From: Symbiodinium natans | Lineage: Eukaryota; Sar; Dinophyceae; Suessiales; Symbiodiniaceae | Length of the DNA stretch: 64,000 bases | Direction: 5' to 3' | Assembly (NCBI GenBank): GCA_905221605.1 | Contig: CAJNDS010002538.1 | Location: 37,501-101,500, forward strand | Shown: one piece after another, positions 1 to 8,605 of the stretch | How positions within the stretch are numbered: the stretch's first letter is position 1 | How the letters are laid out: every line of letters begins with the position of its first letter | The notes under the pieces: model-generated | The model's database searches: none | The model's input: the letters and a program-made list of their open reading frames with translations, nothing else | What the model was told of the DNA's origin: nothing | Program-made: the position numbers and the translations under genes

Positions 1-285
1 TCAAAGTCCCAAACACCAATAATCCCAAACCCAAAGCCCGAAATCCAAGCCGAGCCCGAAACCGTAGACCCTAGGGTTCAGGGTTCAGGGCATAGGGTTC
101 TAGACCCTTGATGACCCTACCCTAAACCCCTGAACCCTAAACCCGAAAACCCTAAACCCTAAACCCCGAAAGCCCTAAGCCTTTGACTGAACACTGGTGG
201 CCTGCACATCCTCGGCCGAAGGCTGATTGTATCCTGCCTGGTGTGAGGGGTTGAAGCCTCTTGAAACCCCCAGCCAAGGGACTAC

Positions 286-424
286 AGGAGGGACCCTTAT
301 AAGGGACCTTAGGGGTTCTCTAGGGGGTATTTAGGGGGCTACTTAGGTACATGTTGACTGTACAAGGAAAATATAGAGGTTACAAAGGGGAATGAGAATA
401 AAGGCTTCTAGGGGTCCCTCCTTT
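286..424. mobile_element. Introner-like inverted repeat, family D
   Basis: The left end reads GGAGGGACCCTTATAAGG and the right end CTTCTAGGGGTCCCTCC, which are imperfect inverted repeats about 140 bp apart. A better copy with the same ends is at 31579-31716, and a fragment is at 34716-34795. It fits the short non-autonomous inverted-repeat elements seen as introns elsewhere in the window. Whether this copy is spliced cannot be judged. Confidence 0.5.
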
Positions 425-625
425 TGCAACAAAGCCCACCCTAGGACCTAAACACCAAACCCTCGATTCAAAACCCCGAATCCCAAGCCGCAAATACTCA
501 TCCCGAATTAGATCCGAAGCAGTCAAGATCAGTTGCACTGGCTGCAAAACCAAGGATTGAGGCGGGTTCGAAAATCTTGCCAAGCTCAACAACCCAGCAA
601 GGCCGCCACAACTGTGAACCCGCGC

Positions 626-670
626 CTCTTTCAGGGCTCGGATGACGACTTCCGCGCTCAGCGGTGTCAA
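626..670 (-). CDS. Micro-exon of Ala-rich helical-repeat protein
   Basis: Fifteen codons, phase 0 at both ends, reading LTPLSAEVVIRALKE on the minus strand. The acceptor is ctgctgcag|TTG and the donor AAAGAG|GC. It shares the pattern [S/T]-x-x-E-V-[V/I]-x-A-L-[K/R]-x followed by a GC donor with islands at 6878, 7721, 8004, 11786 and 12398. I do not recognise the family. The exon call rests on matching splice sites, open frame and the repeated motif, not on a known homolog. Confidence 0.55.
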
Positions 671-2017
671 CTGCAGCAGCCGTCGTTGAGGGTTTGTCAG
701 GTTCAGGAGGGCGCGTTAGGCATATGCGCCTCTTGTATTGCATCTCCTGGCTGCGCGCCAAACCCTCATCTGCCCCAAAGCATATATACTTAAACCCGAC
801 TTGGGGGGGGGGGGGGGGTTTGGAGTGTAGGTAAGCAGTATGTACCGGGAGCCCCCATTAACCTAATTGGTCTATCACCTGGTAACGGTACCCCAAAAGG
901 CCCTGAACCCTTTCCCAAAATTTGGACACCCTTTTTGGGTCTTCCTACAGTATTGTAGTGTTTGGAAGGTTTCGAAGAGGTGCACACCTTTCTTGGGAAA
1001 GATTTAGATCATCAGCCCTGGACTAGAAGGGACTGGTGACTATATACTGCCCCTCTCATACAACGGACCCTTGTAGCCCTGCCTAAAAACCGTTTTGGCC
1101 CCATGTTCCCTACAAGCCCTTTAAACGCCAGTAGGGTACCCCATAAGCCATAAGCCCTACTAACCCTATAAACACTACACCCGACAACCGAAAAGAAATC
1201 GTAAACTGCCACCTGCGCCTGCTTGAGCGCCACTCCAACCACCTGGTCAAAGGGGGGGTGGGCTTAGGTTTGGGTTTTAAGGTTTAGGGTTTAGGGTTTT
1301 GGGTTTAGGGTTTAGGAGGCCAGCCTACCTGGGACTTGACCTGAAGGTTTCGAGTTTAAGTGTATGGGTTCGGCTCGTACCCACGAGTTGAGGAGCAATT
1401 GCTACGAAATAAACTGAAGGTAAGCAGAGTCCTAGAGTGGACCCCTTTGGCAGCATTACCCTAAACCCTAACCACAGGGCCTCAGGACCCAAACACCCAC
1501 TTGCCCCAAACCAAAATCTCACAGCCCCCGAGGCTCATCCAAACGCAGCTTTGTGCACCACAGCCAGTTGCGGCTGCGTGTTGTACATCGTGGCTCTCAC
1601 TGAGCACTCGCATCAGCTACATTGGCAACTCACTGTTATTGGGAGGGGCTCCTCATGGTAGAAACCTCCAAACCCCCAACAAAGTTCCTAAACCCCTACT
1701 CTTTTCGGGCGGCAAGATCCCGTGATGCCGGGTTGAAGGGGTTCAGAAAACTTGGCGGGGTGCTTTGCGAACAAGCCCTCTTCAAGCATGAGCTGGGATA
1801 GAGCCCCCGTCTGAGATTCTGAGGTATACCTAGCCTGGAAGAATTCGTAGGACCCTCGAAGCCCAAAAGCCCTGTCAGGCCTTAGGGTTTCGGGTTTAAG
1901 GTTGGTTTAGGGTTTAGGGTTTAGGGCTTTGGGTTTAGGGTTTAAGGGTTAAGGGTTTAGGGTTTATGGCTAGGGTGTTGGACAACTATGTAGGCCACTT
2001 AGCGAAGCCGCACACGC
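671..2017. other. Presumed intron sequence with telomere-like tracts
   Basis: This stretch holds a poly-G run (806-820), TTTAGGG-type tracts (1265-1310, 1885-1970) and AT/GC-mixed sequence with short open frames of no recognisable character. No convincing exon was found. A weak motif island (PSAEDVQATS on minus, about 186-245) lies further left, outside this stretch. Given the flanking minus-strand micro-exons, it is probably one or more introns. Confidence 0.4.
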
Positions 2018-2088
2018 CTGAGCAGGTGGCCGCCCCGCGCCGGGCCCAGCGGCCGTGCGAAGCGCGAAGACCACCTGCGCGGATTCGA
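2018..2088 (-). CDS. Micro-exon of Ala-rich helical-repeat protein
   Basis: The minus strand reads ESAQVVFALRTAAGPGAG followed by RPPAQ, after a two-base phase remainder. The acceptor is aaaccaag|TC and the donor GCTCAG|GC. The segment AAGPGAG recurs at the start of the exon at 7721-7780, and VxALRTAxG recurs at 13445. TTTAGGG follows directly on the right, so on the coding strand the preceding intron ends in CCCTAAA. The product is unknown; the composition suggests short amphipathic helices with Gly/Pro linkers. Confidence 0.55.
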
Positions 2089-2215
2089 CTTGGTTTAGGG
2101 TTTAGGGTTCAGGGCTTAAGGGTTTAGGGGTACTTAGAAGTAGGGTTCAGGGTTTAGGGTTTAGGGCTTATAGGGTTTAGGGGTGCTTATAGGTAGGGCT
2201 ACAAGTACCCTGACA

Positions 2216-2278
2216 TAGGATTGTAAGTATACTCCCAATACTTCTAACCATACTTATAACTACCCATGAACCTCCGAG
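2216..2278. mobile_element. Right half of a family B introner
   Basis: Ends in CCCATGAACCTCCGAGTA, matching the right inverted repeat of family B (complete copies at 11988, 15478, 36035, 36396 and 41439). The left half is replaced by TTTAGGG repeats. A similar right-half fragment is at 3395-3445. Confidence 0.4.
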
Positions 2279-2459
2279 TACGTATTCCGAAACCCTAAAC
2301 CCTAAACCCTCTTTGGGGGCATTGGGGATGTAGGGTTCCAAATCTTGTCAAAGGCGTTCGGGGCTTTCGGTGTCTCAAAACAGTCTCGGGGTTGTCTGAA
2401 AGTGCTTCGAACTCGGCGTTTAAGTAGGGATCCAAGTTCTTCACAAGGTCCTTAAGGGA

Positions 2460-2474
2460 GGGGGGGGGGGGGGT
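2460..2474. repeat. Poly-G run
   Basis: An uninterrupted G homopolymer of about 15 bases. Similar runs occur at 806, 8071, 11477, 16616, 21219, 29097, 44053 and 48485. They are all intronic or intergenic by my reading, and they are places where assembly length errors are likely. Confidence 0.8.
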
Positions 2475-2879
2475 TCAAGGGGGGAATTTAACTCAAGGTT
2501 CCCGATTACCCCCCCACTCCTCCCTAAGCTCCCTAGGATTCCCTGAGGTTCCCTAGGTACCGACCCCCCGTGAACTCATGTTGTCCCGGACCCCCAAGTG
2601 TGCTTCAGAAGCAGCAAAGGCGAAAAAGGCCTCCAACTACAGCTGCCCTAGTCCCAAAATGTTACACCCCAAAAACTTGTGATGATAGCGGGCAACCCCA
2701 ACAAAACCGGGTGCAACATTTGAGGGTTTAGGGCAACATGTCATGATCTTCGAGGGTTTATGGAATGCAGGCTTGGGTTTTCCGGGATTTGGGTTTCTTT
2801 AGGGTGGCAGGGGCTTGGTGCTTACCGGCTTTTACGGTTTCAGCGGGCTTGGGGCACTTGTGTCAACATAGAAGCCCTG

Positions 2880-2955
2880 AACCCGAGACCCTAAACCTAA
2901 ACCCTAAACCCTAAACCCTAAACCCTAAACCCTAAACCCTAAACCCTAAACCCTG
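2880..2955. repeat. Telomere-like CCCTAAA array
   Basis: About ten near-perfect CCCTAAA units. It lies immediately left of the exon at 2970-3065, with a TTTAGGG tract at 3072-3095 on the exon's other side. This is one of the clearest examples of an exon island bracketed by inverted telomere-like arrays. Confidence 0.9.
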
Positions 2956-2969
2956 TGACATCCCACAGC

Positions 2970-3065
2970 CTCCTCGGGCGTCGACATGCCGCCGGGCGCC
3001 ACGGGCGGAACCGCCGCCCCGGCGGCCGCCCCGGCGGCCGCCGCAGCCATGGCCTTCTGCACATC
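2970..3065 (-). CDS. Micro-exon, Ala-rich repeat ending STPEE
   Basis: Thirty-two codons, phase 0 at both ends, minus strand. It begins DVQKAMAAAAAG, continues AAAGAAVPPVAPGG and ends MSTPEE. The acceptor is cgccag|GAT and the donor GAGGAG|GC. The exon to its right (3206-3259) also ends in SPTEE, so splicing gives TPEE followed by DVQKAM and restores the repeat motif across the junction. The match of frame, phase and motif on both sides supports a real exon. The function is unknown. Confidence 0.6.
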
Positions 3066-3205
3066 CTGGCGTTTAGGGTTTAGGGTTTAGGGTTTCTAAG
3101 CCCAGATTCATTGAGGGTTGCGGTGTATAAGGGTGGGTTCTAGGATTATAGGGGTTCGGGGTTTTCCGGCTTAGGGTCTACCCTATACCGCCAAAACAAG
3201 TGCGC

Positions 3206-3259
3206 CTCCTCAGTGGGCGAGGCTCGCCCAGCAGCCTCGCAGAAGGTTGAGGAATCCAG
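3206..3259 (-). CDS. Micro-exon ending SPTEE
   Basis: Eighteen codons, phase 0/0, minus strand: LDSSTFCEAAGR then ASPTEE. The acceptor is aaccacag|CTG and the donor GAGGAG|GC. It joins in frame to the exon at 2970-3065. A plus-strand reading is also open here, but only the minus reading reproduces the GAGGAG|GC donor shared with neighbouring islands. Confidence 0.5.
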
Positions 3260-3499
3260 CTGTGGTTGGGCATCATGGAGCGCCGATGAAGCCAAAACGC
3301 TACTTGGGGGGTTTGCGAAAATAGCGTTCAGGGTTCAGGGTTTAGGGTTCGGGGTTTAGGGTTTAGGGTTTACGAGAATAAGGGACCCCCAATATACCTA
3401 CCATGCCCAGAACCCTACTTCTAACTACCCATGAACCTCCAAGGCTGGTTTTACCGTTTAGGGTTTAGAGTTTGTAGAGCTTAGGGTTGTTTAGGGGTC

Positions 3500-3600
3500 T
3501 ATCTTGGGGTAGTCTCATGGTCACTTCGTATGGGCCCATACATCAGAACTCTTTCAGGGAGGTAAGGACCATATTCAGGGCCCATGTAAATACCCGAGTT
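3500..3600. mobile_element. Introner-like inverted repeat, family C
   Basis: The left end TCTTGGGGTAGTCTCATGG and the right end CCCATGTAAATACCCGAG are imperfect inverted repeats, 101 bp in total. A second copy is at 18533-18640 with the same internal words (GGGCCCATAC and AGGACCATATT-like). Two dispersed copies with conserved ends and core indicate a mobile family. Confidence 0.6.
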
Positions 3601-3895
3601 CTGAGGCTGACGGGGTATTTCGGTCCTATTGCAGCTCGAGGTTTCGTGAAGCCCTACCAACCGTAGCTGCCCTACAAGCCGCACTTTCCAGGGCCACTTC
3701 GGGAAGAGGGTTTAGGGTTTAGGGCTTTGGGAGGCTTGATAGCATGCGCTCGGCGACTGAAAAGGCGAGTGACCCCCCACAACAAAAAAACGTCCCACTC
3801 AAAAAAAACCACAAAACTAGGAAACTGTATAGCCCAACCCTAACCCCTAGAAGGGTTTAAGGTAAGGCTTGCTTTTGGGGGGAGTCTCCCGGAGC

Positions 3896-3936
3896 CTTCA
3901 GCGCCCGCAACACGTTCTCGCGTGACGCTGGCAGTC
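3896..3936 (-). CDS. Micro-exon, repeat motif RENVLRALK
   Basis: The minus strand reads LPASRENVLRALK after two phase bases. The acceptor is ctgggcag|GA and the donor CTGAAG|GC. The donor falls after A-L-K, as in the exon at 6192-6220 and one residue before those ending ALKE. Function unknown. Confidence 0.5.
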
Positions 3937-3939
3937 CTG

Positions 3940-4469
3940 CCCAGAGCGCTCGCCGTTCGGAACTTCTTAGGATCCCTGCCTTAAGAACCCAAAAAGCCTA
4001 CTTTCCTGTACTGTGCCTAAGAATCCCACAGCAGAGCCATCACTTTCAAAACAGCCCCAAAAGCTCCTGAGACTTGCAAAGCCTACCAAAGCCCAAAACC
4101 CCTAAGCCCTCTCAAGCCAAAGAAGCCCAAAACCTGCCCCCAAACCCCAGCAGGAGTCCGGGCTCGCAGCACTGCACCACGGCGCGCTTTTGTAGGGGAG
4201 CTTGGGGTTTAGGGATTGAGGTTTAAGAGTGCATATGCAAAGTGTTTAGGGCATTAGCTCAGGGTCTAGGGTTTGTAGGGTTGAGGGCTTGAGGGCTTGC
4301 AATACTCTAAAACGGTGGCGGAGGGGTGGGGGCTGGCATTGAGAGCAGTTAAACTTCGAAACCTAAATCACCCTCAACCTTCAGCTCGACAACCATATTC
4401 ACCCTTACCATCCCCTACCTCAAAGCCCCTAAAGCTCTATAACCCTAAATCCTAAGCCCGCAATGATCC
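3940..4469. other. Non-coding stretch, probably intronic
   Basis: Degenerate CCCTAAA- and TTTAGGG-like words and GC-rich patches. One short patch (about 4150-4195) reads KRAVVQCCEPG on minus, faintly like the repeat motif, but I could not define its splice sites. Nothing else is supportable. Confidence 0.35.
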
Positions 4470-4555
4470 CCTCCCCCCCCCCCCCCACCCCCCCCCCCCC
4501 CCCCCCCCCCCCCGCCACCCCCCCCCCCCCCCCCCCCACCCCCCCCCCCCCCCCG

Positions 4556-4586
<31 letters not shown>
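4470..4586. repeat. Long poly-C tract with sparse A/G interruptions
   Basis: About 117 bases of almost pure C, broken by single A or G bases. It creates a spurious poly-proline open frame on the plus strand. It could form an i-motif, or a G-quadruplex on the other strand. It lies beside a motif-bearing island (4613-4666), so it is probably intronic. Confidence 0.9.
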
Positions 4587-4587
<1 letters not shown>

Positions 4588-4612
4588 CCCCCCCTTAAAC
4601 GCCTCCGGCTAC

Positions 4613-4666
4613 GAGGGCTGCGCCCAGTACTTCGGCCGGGGCCTCGCCGGCATCCTCACGGAACTC
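4613..4666 (-). CDS. Possible micro-exon, motif EAPAEVLGAAL
   Basis: The minus strand reads REDAGEAPAEVLGAAL before a possible GT donor. The frame then continues VAGGV and a stop. P-A-E-V-L-G-A-A-L matches the repeat motif at 6192 and 7721. The acceptor (gaag|A or nearby) is not certain, and the plus strand is also open. Confidence 0.4.
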
Positions 4667-5204
4667 TTCGGGAGTTCAAGATTTGTAGGGCTTAGGGTTA
4701 AGGGAGTTAAGGGTTTAGGGTTTAGGGAGTTTAGCGAGTTGAGGGTTTAATGGGGTTAGAGTTTTAGGGGGTACGTGGTGGGTAGAGGGTGCAGGGGTTA
4801 ATTAAGAGTTGCTGGAGATTTGGGTTTCAGGGTTTTGGGTCTTGACCAGTCTCCGCATCGTGTCATCATAACCCTACTTTTGAGTAGACCCTGGAAAAAA
4901 ATCTGATGTAGGGTTTATATTTCTTGTATCCCCAAAAGGACACCCAATACATACAGTCACCAAAATTCAAAAGGAGCCTCATATACCCTCAACAAAAACA
5001 GAAATATCAACCCTGTCTCATATACTTTTAGGGATAAGTAGCTATAATACAGGAACCCTGAACCACGAAACCAAAGCATAGTACCCCCAAACCCAGATAA
5101 AAGTCCTGCCCAGCGAGGGCCAGCAGCGTCTGCACCACCTTGGACAAACTCTCTATCCCCAACCCCAACTGTCCGTCCCCAACCCACATGAAACCTACAG
5201 ACCC

Positions 5205-5293
5205 TAAACCCTAAACCCTAAACCCTATAACCCTAAACCCTATAAACCCTATAAACCCCAAAACCTATACATCCTAAACCCTAAAACCCCAAC
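5205..5293. repeat. Telomere-like CCCTAAA array with variants
   Basis: CCCTAAA mixed with CCCTATAAA and CCCCAAAA variants. It abuts the exon island at 5313-5409, with TTTGGGG/TTTAGGG repeats resuming at about 5420 on the other side. Confidence 0.85.
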
Positions 5294-5312
5294 CCACAGA
5301 AGCAGGGGCGGC

Positions 5313-5409
5313 CTCCTCGGGGGTCTGTGGCGCTCCTGCGCCCGGCGCTGGCGCGGCGCCCGGCGCGGCGCCCGCCGCGGCGCCCGCCGCGCCCTTCAGG
5401 GCGTCCGAC
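5313..5409 (-). CDS. Micro-exon, Ala/Gly/Pro-rich, ending QTPEE
   Basis: One phase base plus 32 codons on minus: SDALKGAAGAAAGAAPG, then a Pro/Ala linker, ending QTPEE. The acceptor is aagcccag|G and the donor GAGGAG|GC. Its length and layout match the exon at 2970-3065 almost exactly (helix start, Ala/Gly stretch, TPEE end), so the two look like duplicated exons of one repeat protein. Confidence 0.6.
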
Positions 5410-5964
5410 CTGGGCTTGGTTTGGGGTTCGGGAATTTGGGGGTTTAGGGTTTTGGGGTTTGGGGTTTAGGGTGGTGTATGGGGTTTAGGTGTTTAGGTGT
5501 TTTGGGGTTTTGGGGTTTGGGGTTTCGGGTGTAGGGTTTAGGGTTGTTTGGGGATGAAGGGAACCATAAGACTCCGGCAGTTTTGTTCCAAGCCTCATTC
5601 CTTGGGGACGACTCAGGGCCTCTTGGGTTTTCTAGGGCTTTGGGTTTCGGAAGAGACTTTGAAACTGGGCTCATATATGCCCTATGCTACTGTAATCCCT
5701 GTGCTTGCAGGGGTGGTTGAGGGCTTCTAGGGTTCTGGGCGCGTTTGGGGTGTGGCGCTCTTCGGGGCTTGCAGATGTTGAACGGCTTTGGGGCTTCTGT
5801 GCTCTTTGAAACAAGGGCTTTAGGCTTTAAGTCGTTTAGTTTTTGGCTTGTAGGGCCTCTACCATAGGCCTCCTTGAGCTTGTGAATCAAAAAGTTCGAC
5901 AGCAATTTCCGAGGGTTTAGAGTTTGTAGGGCTTAGGGCTGCGGAGTCAAAAGTGTCAGGGCAA

Positions 5965-6135
5965 TTTCGGGGTTTAGGGTTCAGGGCAGGGTTTGGGGTT
6001 TGGGGTTTGCGGTTTGGGGTTTGGGGTTTGGGGTTTGGGGTTTGGGGTTTGGGGTTTAGGGTTTAGGGTTTAGGGTTTAGGGTTTGGGGTTTGGGTTTGG
6101 GTTTAGGGTTTAGGGTTCAGGGTTCAGGGTTCAGG
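5965..6135. repeat. Mixed TTTGGGG / TTTAGGG array
   Basis: A block of TTTGGGG units grading into TTTAGGG and TTCAGGG. Local homogenisation of variant units suggests growth by slippage or unequal exchange rather than telomerase addition. Confidence 0.85.
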
Positions 6136-6191
6136 CAAAGCCACGTTGGGCCGACGCCGTAGCCATTTGGACCCGGGGCTGCCATGGCTGC

Positions 6192-6220
6192 CTTGAGGGC
6201 CTCGCCGAGCACCTCCGATG
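6192..6220 (-). CDS. Possible micro-exon, motif SEVLGEALK
   Basis: The minus strand reads SEVLGEALK with acceptor ctgcgaag|CA and donor CTCAAG|GC, 29 bases. If the donor is further on, the frame continues AAMAAPGPNGYGVG. The same motif and donor position occur at 3896. The island is bracketed by telomere-like arrays. Confidence 0.4.
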
Positions 6221-6249
6221 CTTCGCAGTTCTTTTCTTGGAGGGGGAAC

Positions 6250-6302
6250 CTGAGGTTTAGGGTTTAGGGTTTAGGGTTTAGGGTTTAGGGTTTAGGGTTT
6301 AG
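6250..6302. repeat. TTTAGGG array
   Basis: About eight perfect TTTAGGG units directly right of a motif-bearing island. Confidence 0.9.
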
Positions 6303-6544
6303 AGTATAGCGCTCAGAGTTTAGGCTTCAGGCTACTTTAGATTTTAGGGCTTGGTGGAAACCCTAAACTCCCGAAACCTTTGAACCCTCAAGCCCGGAAC
6401 GTCTAAACCCAAAACCTCCCCCCCTTTGACACATTTGGCCTTGGAGGAGGGTTCCCCTGCGCCCGGGCCGGCCGCCTTTGCGGATCCGCGCATACTGACT
6501 CTTTCAGGGCCAGGGTGCTTAGAGTTTTCAAAGGTCCTTTAAGG

Positions 6545-6737
6545 CACACCCTGGTTGCTTGTTCTAAGCGCTCTCAGAAGGTCCTTTAATAAAGGGAAGC
6601 CCTGGTTCTTTGAAGCTGCGAAATTGCGTGCATCAGAATAGTCTTTGAGAGAGAGCTTCTCCGGATGGTCGATGCTGCAAGTGCATGCCTCGAGCATGAA
6701 AAGGAAAGAAGGGAGGGGGGGGGAGGCCGCAAAGGAC
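6545..6737 (-). CDS. Exon of unknown protein next to an introner
   Basis: Minus-strand open frame SFAASPPLPSFLFMLEACT onward to LKDLLRALRTSNQG. The right edge is set by a family A introner acceptor (ccgccaag|GTCC). The left edge is not certain. LLRALRT resembles the repeat motif. No known domain is recognised. Confidence 0.4.
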
Positions 6738-6830
6738 CTTGGCGGCCAAATGAACCCTAATTGGGATAATATAGCCTCCGCTGCTAGTATCTCTTTATGG
6801 CATTTCAAGGGTTCATGTAGTCCCCAATAG
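6738..6830. mobile_element. Introner, family A (diverged, 93 bp)
   Basis: Runs from CTTGGCGGCCAAATGAACCC to GGGTTCATGTAGTCCCCAA, matching the family A ends (CCTTGGGGACCAAATGAACCC and its complement). The termini are diverged but the subterminal TGAACCCTAA / GGGTTCATG words are kept. It would end an intron at the exon 6545-6737. Confidence 0.55.
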
Positions 6831-6877
6831 AGTGTCCTTAAACCCTAAACCCTGAACCCGAAATCCTGAACCCACGC

Positions 6878-6959
6878 CTCCTTGAGGGCGCGGATAACGT
6901 TGTCAGTGGTGATTTCCACGCCTGCGGCCGCTCCCACCGTCCCAAGGCATTCGACGCGT
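6878..6959 (-). CDS. Micro-exon, motif TTDNVIRALKE
   Basis: One phase base plus 27 codons on minus: RVECLGTVGAAAGVEITTD then NVIRALKE. The acceptor is cgcccgcag|A and the donor AAGGAG|GC. VIRALKE is identical to the end of the exon at 626-670. Of the motif exons it has one of the clearest acceptors. Confidence 0.6.
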
Positions 6960-7720
6960 CTGCGGGCGTTGGGGGTTTAGGGACCTTTTTGGGGTTTATA
7001 GGGGTTTAGGGACCTTTTGGGGTTTATAGAGTTTAGAGACCTTTTGGGGTTTATAGGGAACTGGGGTTGAGGGTTTAAGGTTTATGTGTTGAAATCTGCA
7101 TAGGCGTGAGCTAGAAATTTATGTATCTCTCTGGATGTCGAATTCAGAGGGGAGGACAGGGAGAATGCTGGTATGGCAGTTTTGGCTGTCCTATATTTTG
7201 GGCCCTTGAAAAACCCTTTGCGCCCTAAACTATACTCAAACGTGCATCTGATCTGAAAGAGACGCGGAAGCCCGAAAAGCTAGAACAACACCCACCACCC
7301 CTACACCCCGCACAGATCCAAACACCATCTTCGGCCCCCGAAACTCTTCGCAAGAAACCCCGCGCAGGCCAAACACCACTCTTCTCGGGATGATAAGGTT
7401 TACAGGGTGTTGGTTCAGGGCTGCATAGGAAACTTCACTGTTCAACCCGAAACCCATGTTCAAACCCAAGGTTGCTCCTGTTTCGACCAGTCTATGCTCA
7501 AGAACTGGTGAAAAGAAACGAAACCCCAAAACAAACTGACGAAACCCTAGAGAAGCACCAACCCAAAACGAACTCTCAGCCCGAACTCAGGTCCTATAAA
7601 CTCAACACCACAAACCCTACTAGGCCTTAGGGTTCATAGGGCACATGAACCAATTATGGGGCAACCCTAAACCCTAAACCCTAAACCCGCGGGTATATAG
7701 GGCGGATCAGCGGGACCTGC
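6960..7720. other. Intron-like stretch
   Basis: It contains a triplicated phrase of about 35 bp at 6972-7060 (TTTAGGGACCTTTTGGGGTTTATAG and variants), then ordinary low-complexity sequence and a short CCCTAAA tract at 7663-7688. A minus open frame at 7236-7529 is present, but I see no motif or splice support. Confidence 0.4.
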
Positions 7721-7780
7721 TTGCCGCAGCGCGGTGCCCACCACGTCGGCCGGAGGATGCCCGGCGCCCGGCCCCGCCGC
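7721..7780 (-). CDS. Micro-exon AAGPGAG..DVVGTALRQ
   Basis: Exactly 20 codons, phase 0/0, minus strand: AAGPGAGHPPADVVGTALRQ. The acceptor is tgggagag|GCG and the donor CGGCAA|GC. It joins in frame to the exon at 8004-8057 on its right. It shows a whole unit: Gly/Pro linker, then D-V-V-x-x-A-L-R-Q, then donor. It is the best single template for the repeat family. Confidence 0.6.
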
Positions 7781-8003
7781 CTCTCCCACGGTTGAAGAAC
7801 AAAGGTAAACGAGTATTACAAGGAAATGGGGCCCCCTGGTAACTCTGGTGATTTCTATGCGAGCTGTCGAATGCATTGGGCCTTTAGGGCCTCCATGCGC
7901 CCCCACACCCCAAACCGTTTAAATACATTTAAAACCCCCAAGCCCCCAACTGAATCCCTAAACCCTGAATCCGAAGCTCGAATCTCCTCAACGACCCCTG
8001 CGC

Positions 8004-8057
8004 CTGGATTAGCATCTGGATAACCTCCTCCGGGCTCTTCGCGGCGCCAAGCGGCCT
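8004..8057 (-). CDS. Micro-exon KSPEEVIQMLIQ
   Basis: Exactly 18 codons, phase 0/0, minus strand: RPLGAAKSPEEVIQMLIQ. The acceptor is gacagag|AGG and the donor ATCCAG|GC. It is flanked by CCCTAAA-like sequence on the left and a poly-G run on the right (8071-8089). Confidence 0.6.
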
Positions 8058-8605
8058 CTCTGTCAAGGAAGGGGGGGGGGGGGGGGGGAGCTTCGATTGC
8101 TGCGAGGATCTTGGGCTGAATATCCCCCGCTCTTCATTTGGAGCTTAATACATACGTGCCCCCTATATCCCCAAGCTTCATGAAATGGAGAGGGCCCGAC
8201 GCGACCGCGGCGGCAGCTGGTGCATCTGCGGCCAGTGCGGGGTATGCGAAGGTTGCAGGGGCTTTTGGGTCTGGATTTAGAGTCTAGGGTTTAGAGCTTT
8301 GGGCTCAGGAAAAAAGGTTTGGGTTCTTAGGTGCTGATTGTGGATTCTTAGGGTCACAAGTAAGCTCCAACACCTTTTCGTGCCGATCCTTACTCTCAGA
8401 GCATATCTCGTTCGCAGTACCTTCCACCGCTTTACCTTCAATCCTCAAAACTGTGCAGCTCCAAGCCGTAGCTCAAGGCAAGGTTTCTGCGACGTTGTGT
8501 CAGCAGGTCTGCAGCCTAACATCCTTTATGCGGTTTCTCGAGAACCTTCACTATTCGCGCCTTATGGCCTTATATCTGTTGCACTCCGATGCGGTAAGCC
8601 TCTAC
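8058..8605. other. Intergenic or intronic stretch left of the ART gene
   Basis: Poly-G run at 8071-8089, a TTTAGGG-like patch near 8285, then higher-complexity sequence (8330-8605) that follows the ART-WWE stop codon on the minus strand and may be its 3' untranslated region. The plus open frame 8338-8724 overlaps ART coding sequence antisense and is not supported. Confidence 0.4.

Noticed and set aside
2880..2955. CRISPR array
   Set aside because: Seven-base direct repeats without spacers of fixed length, in a clearly eukaryotic setting.
4463..4750. Plus-strand poly-proline protein
   Set aside because: It is a translation of the C tract followed by telomere-like repeats.
6157..6170. CCGTAGCCATTTGG resembles the first 12 bases of the dinoflagellate spliced leader
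   Set aside because: The match stops before the second half of the leader, and the stretch reads in frame on the minus strand as part of a repeat-protein island, so chance is more likely than a retroposed leader.
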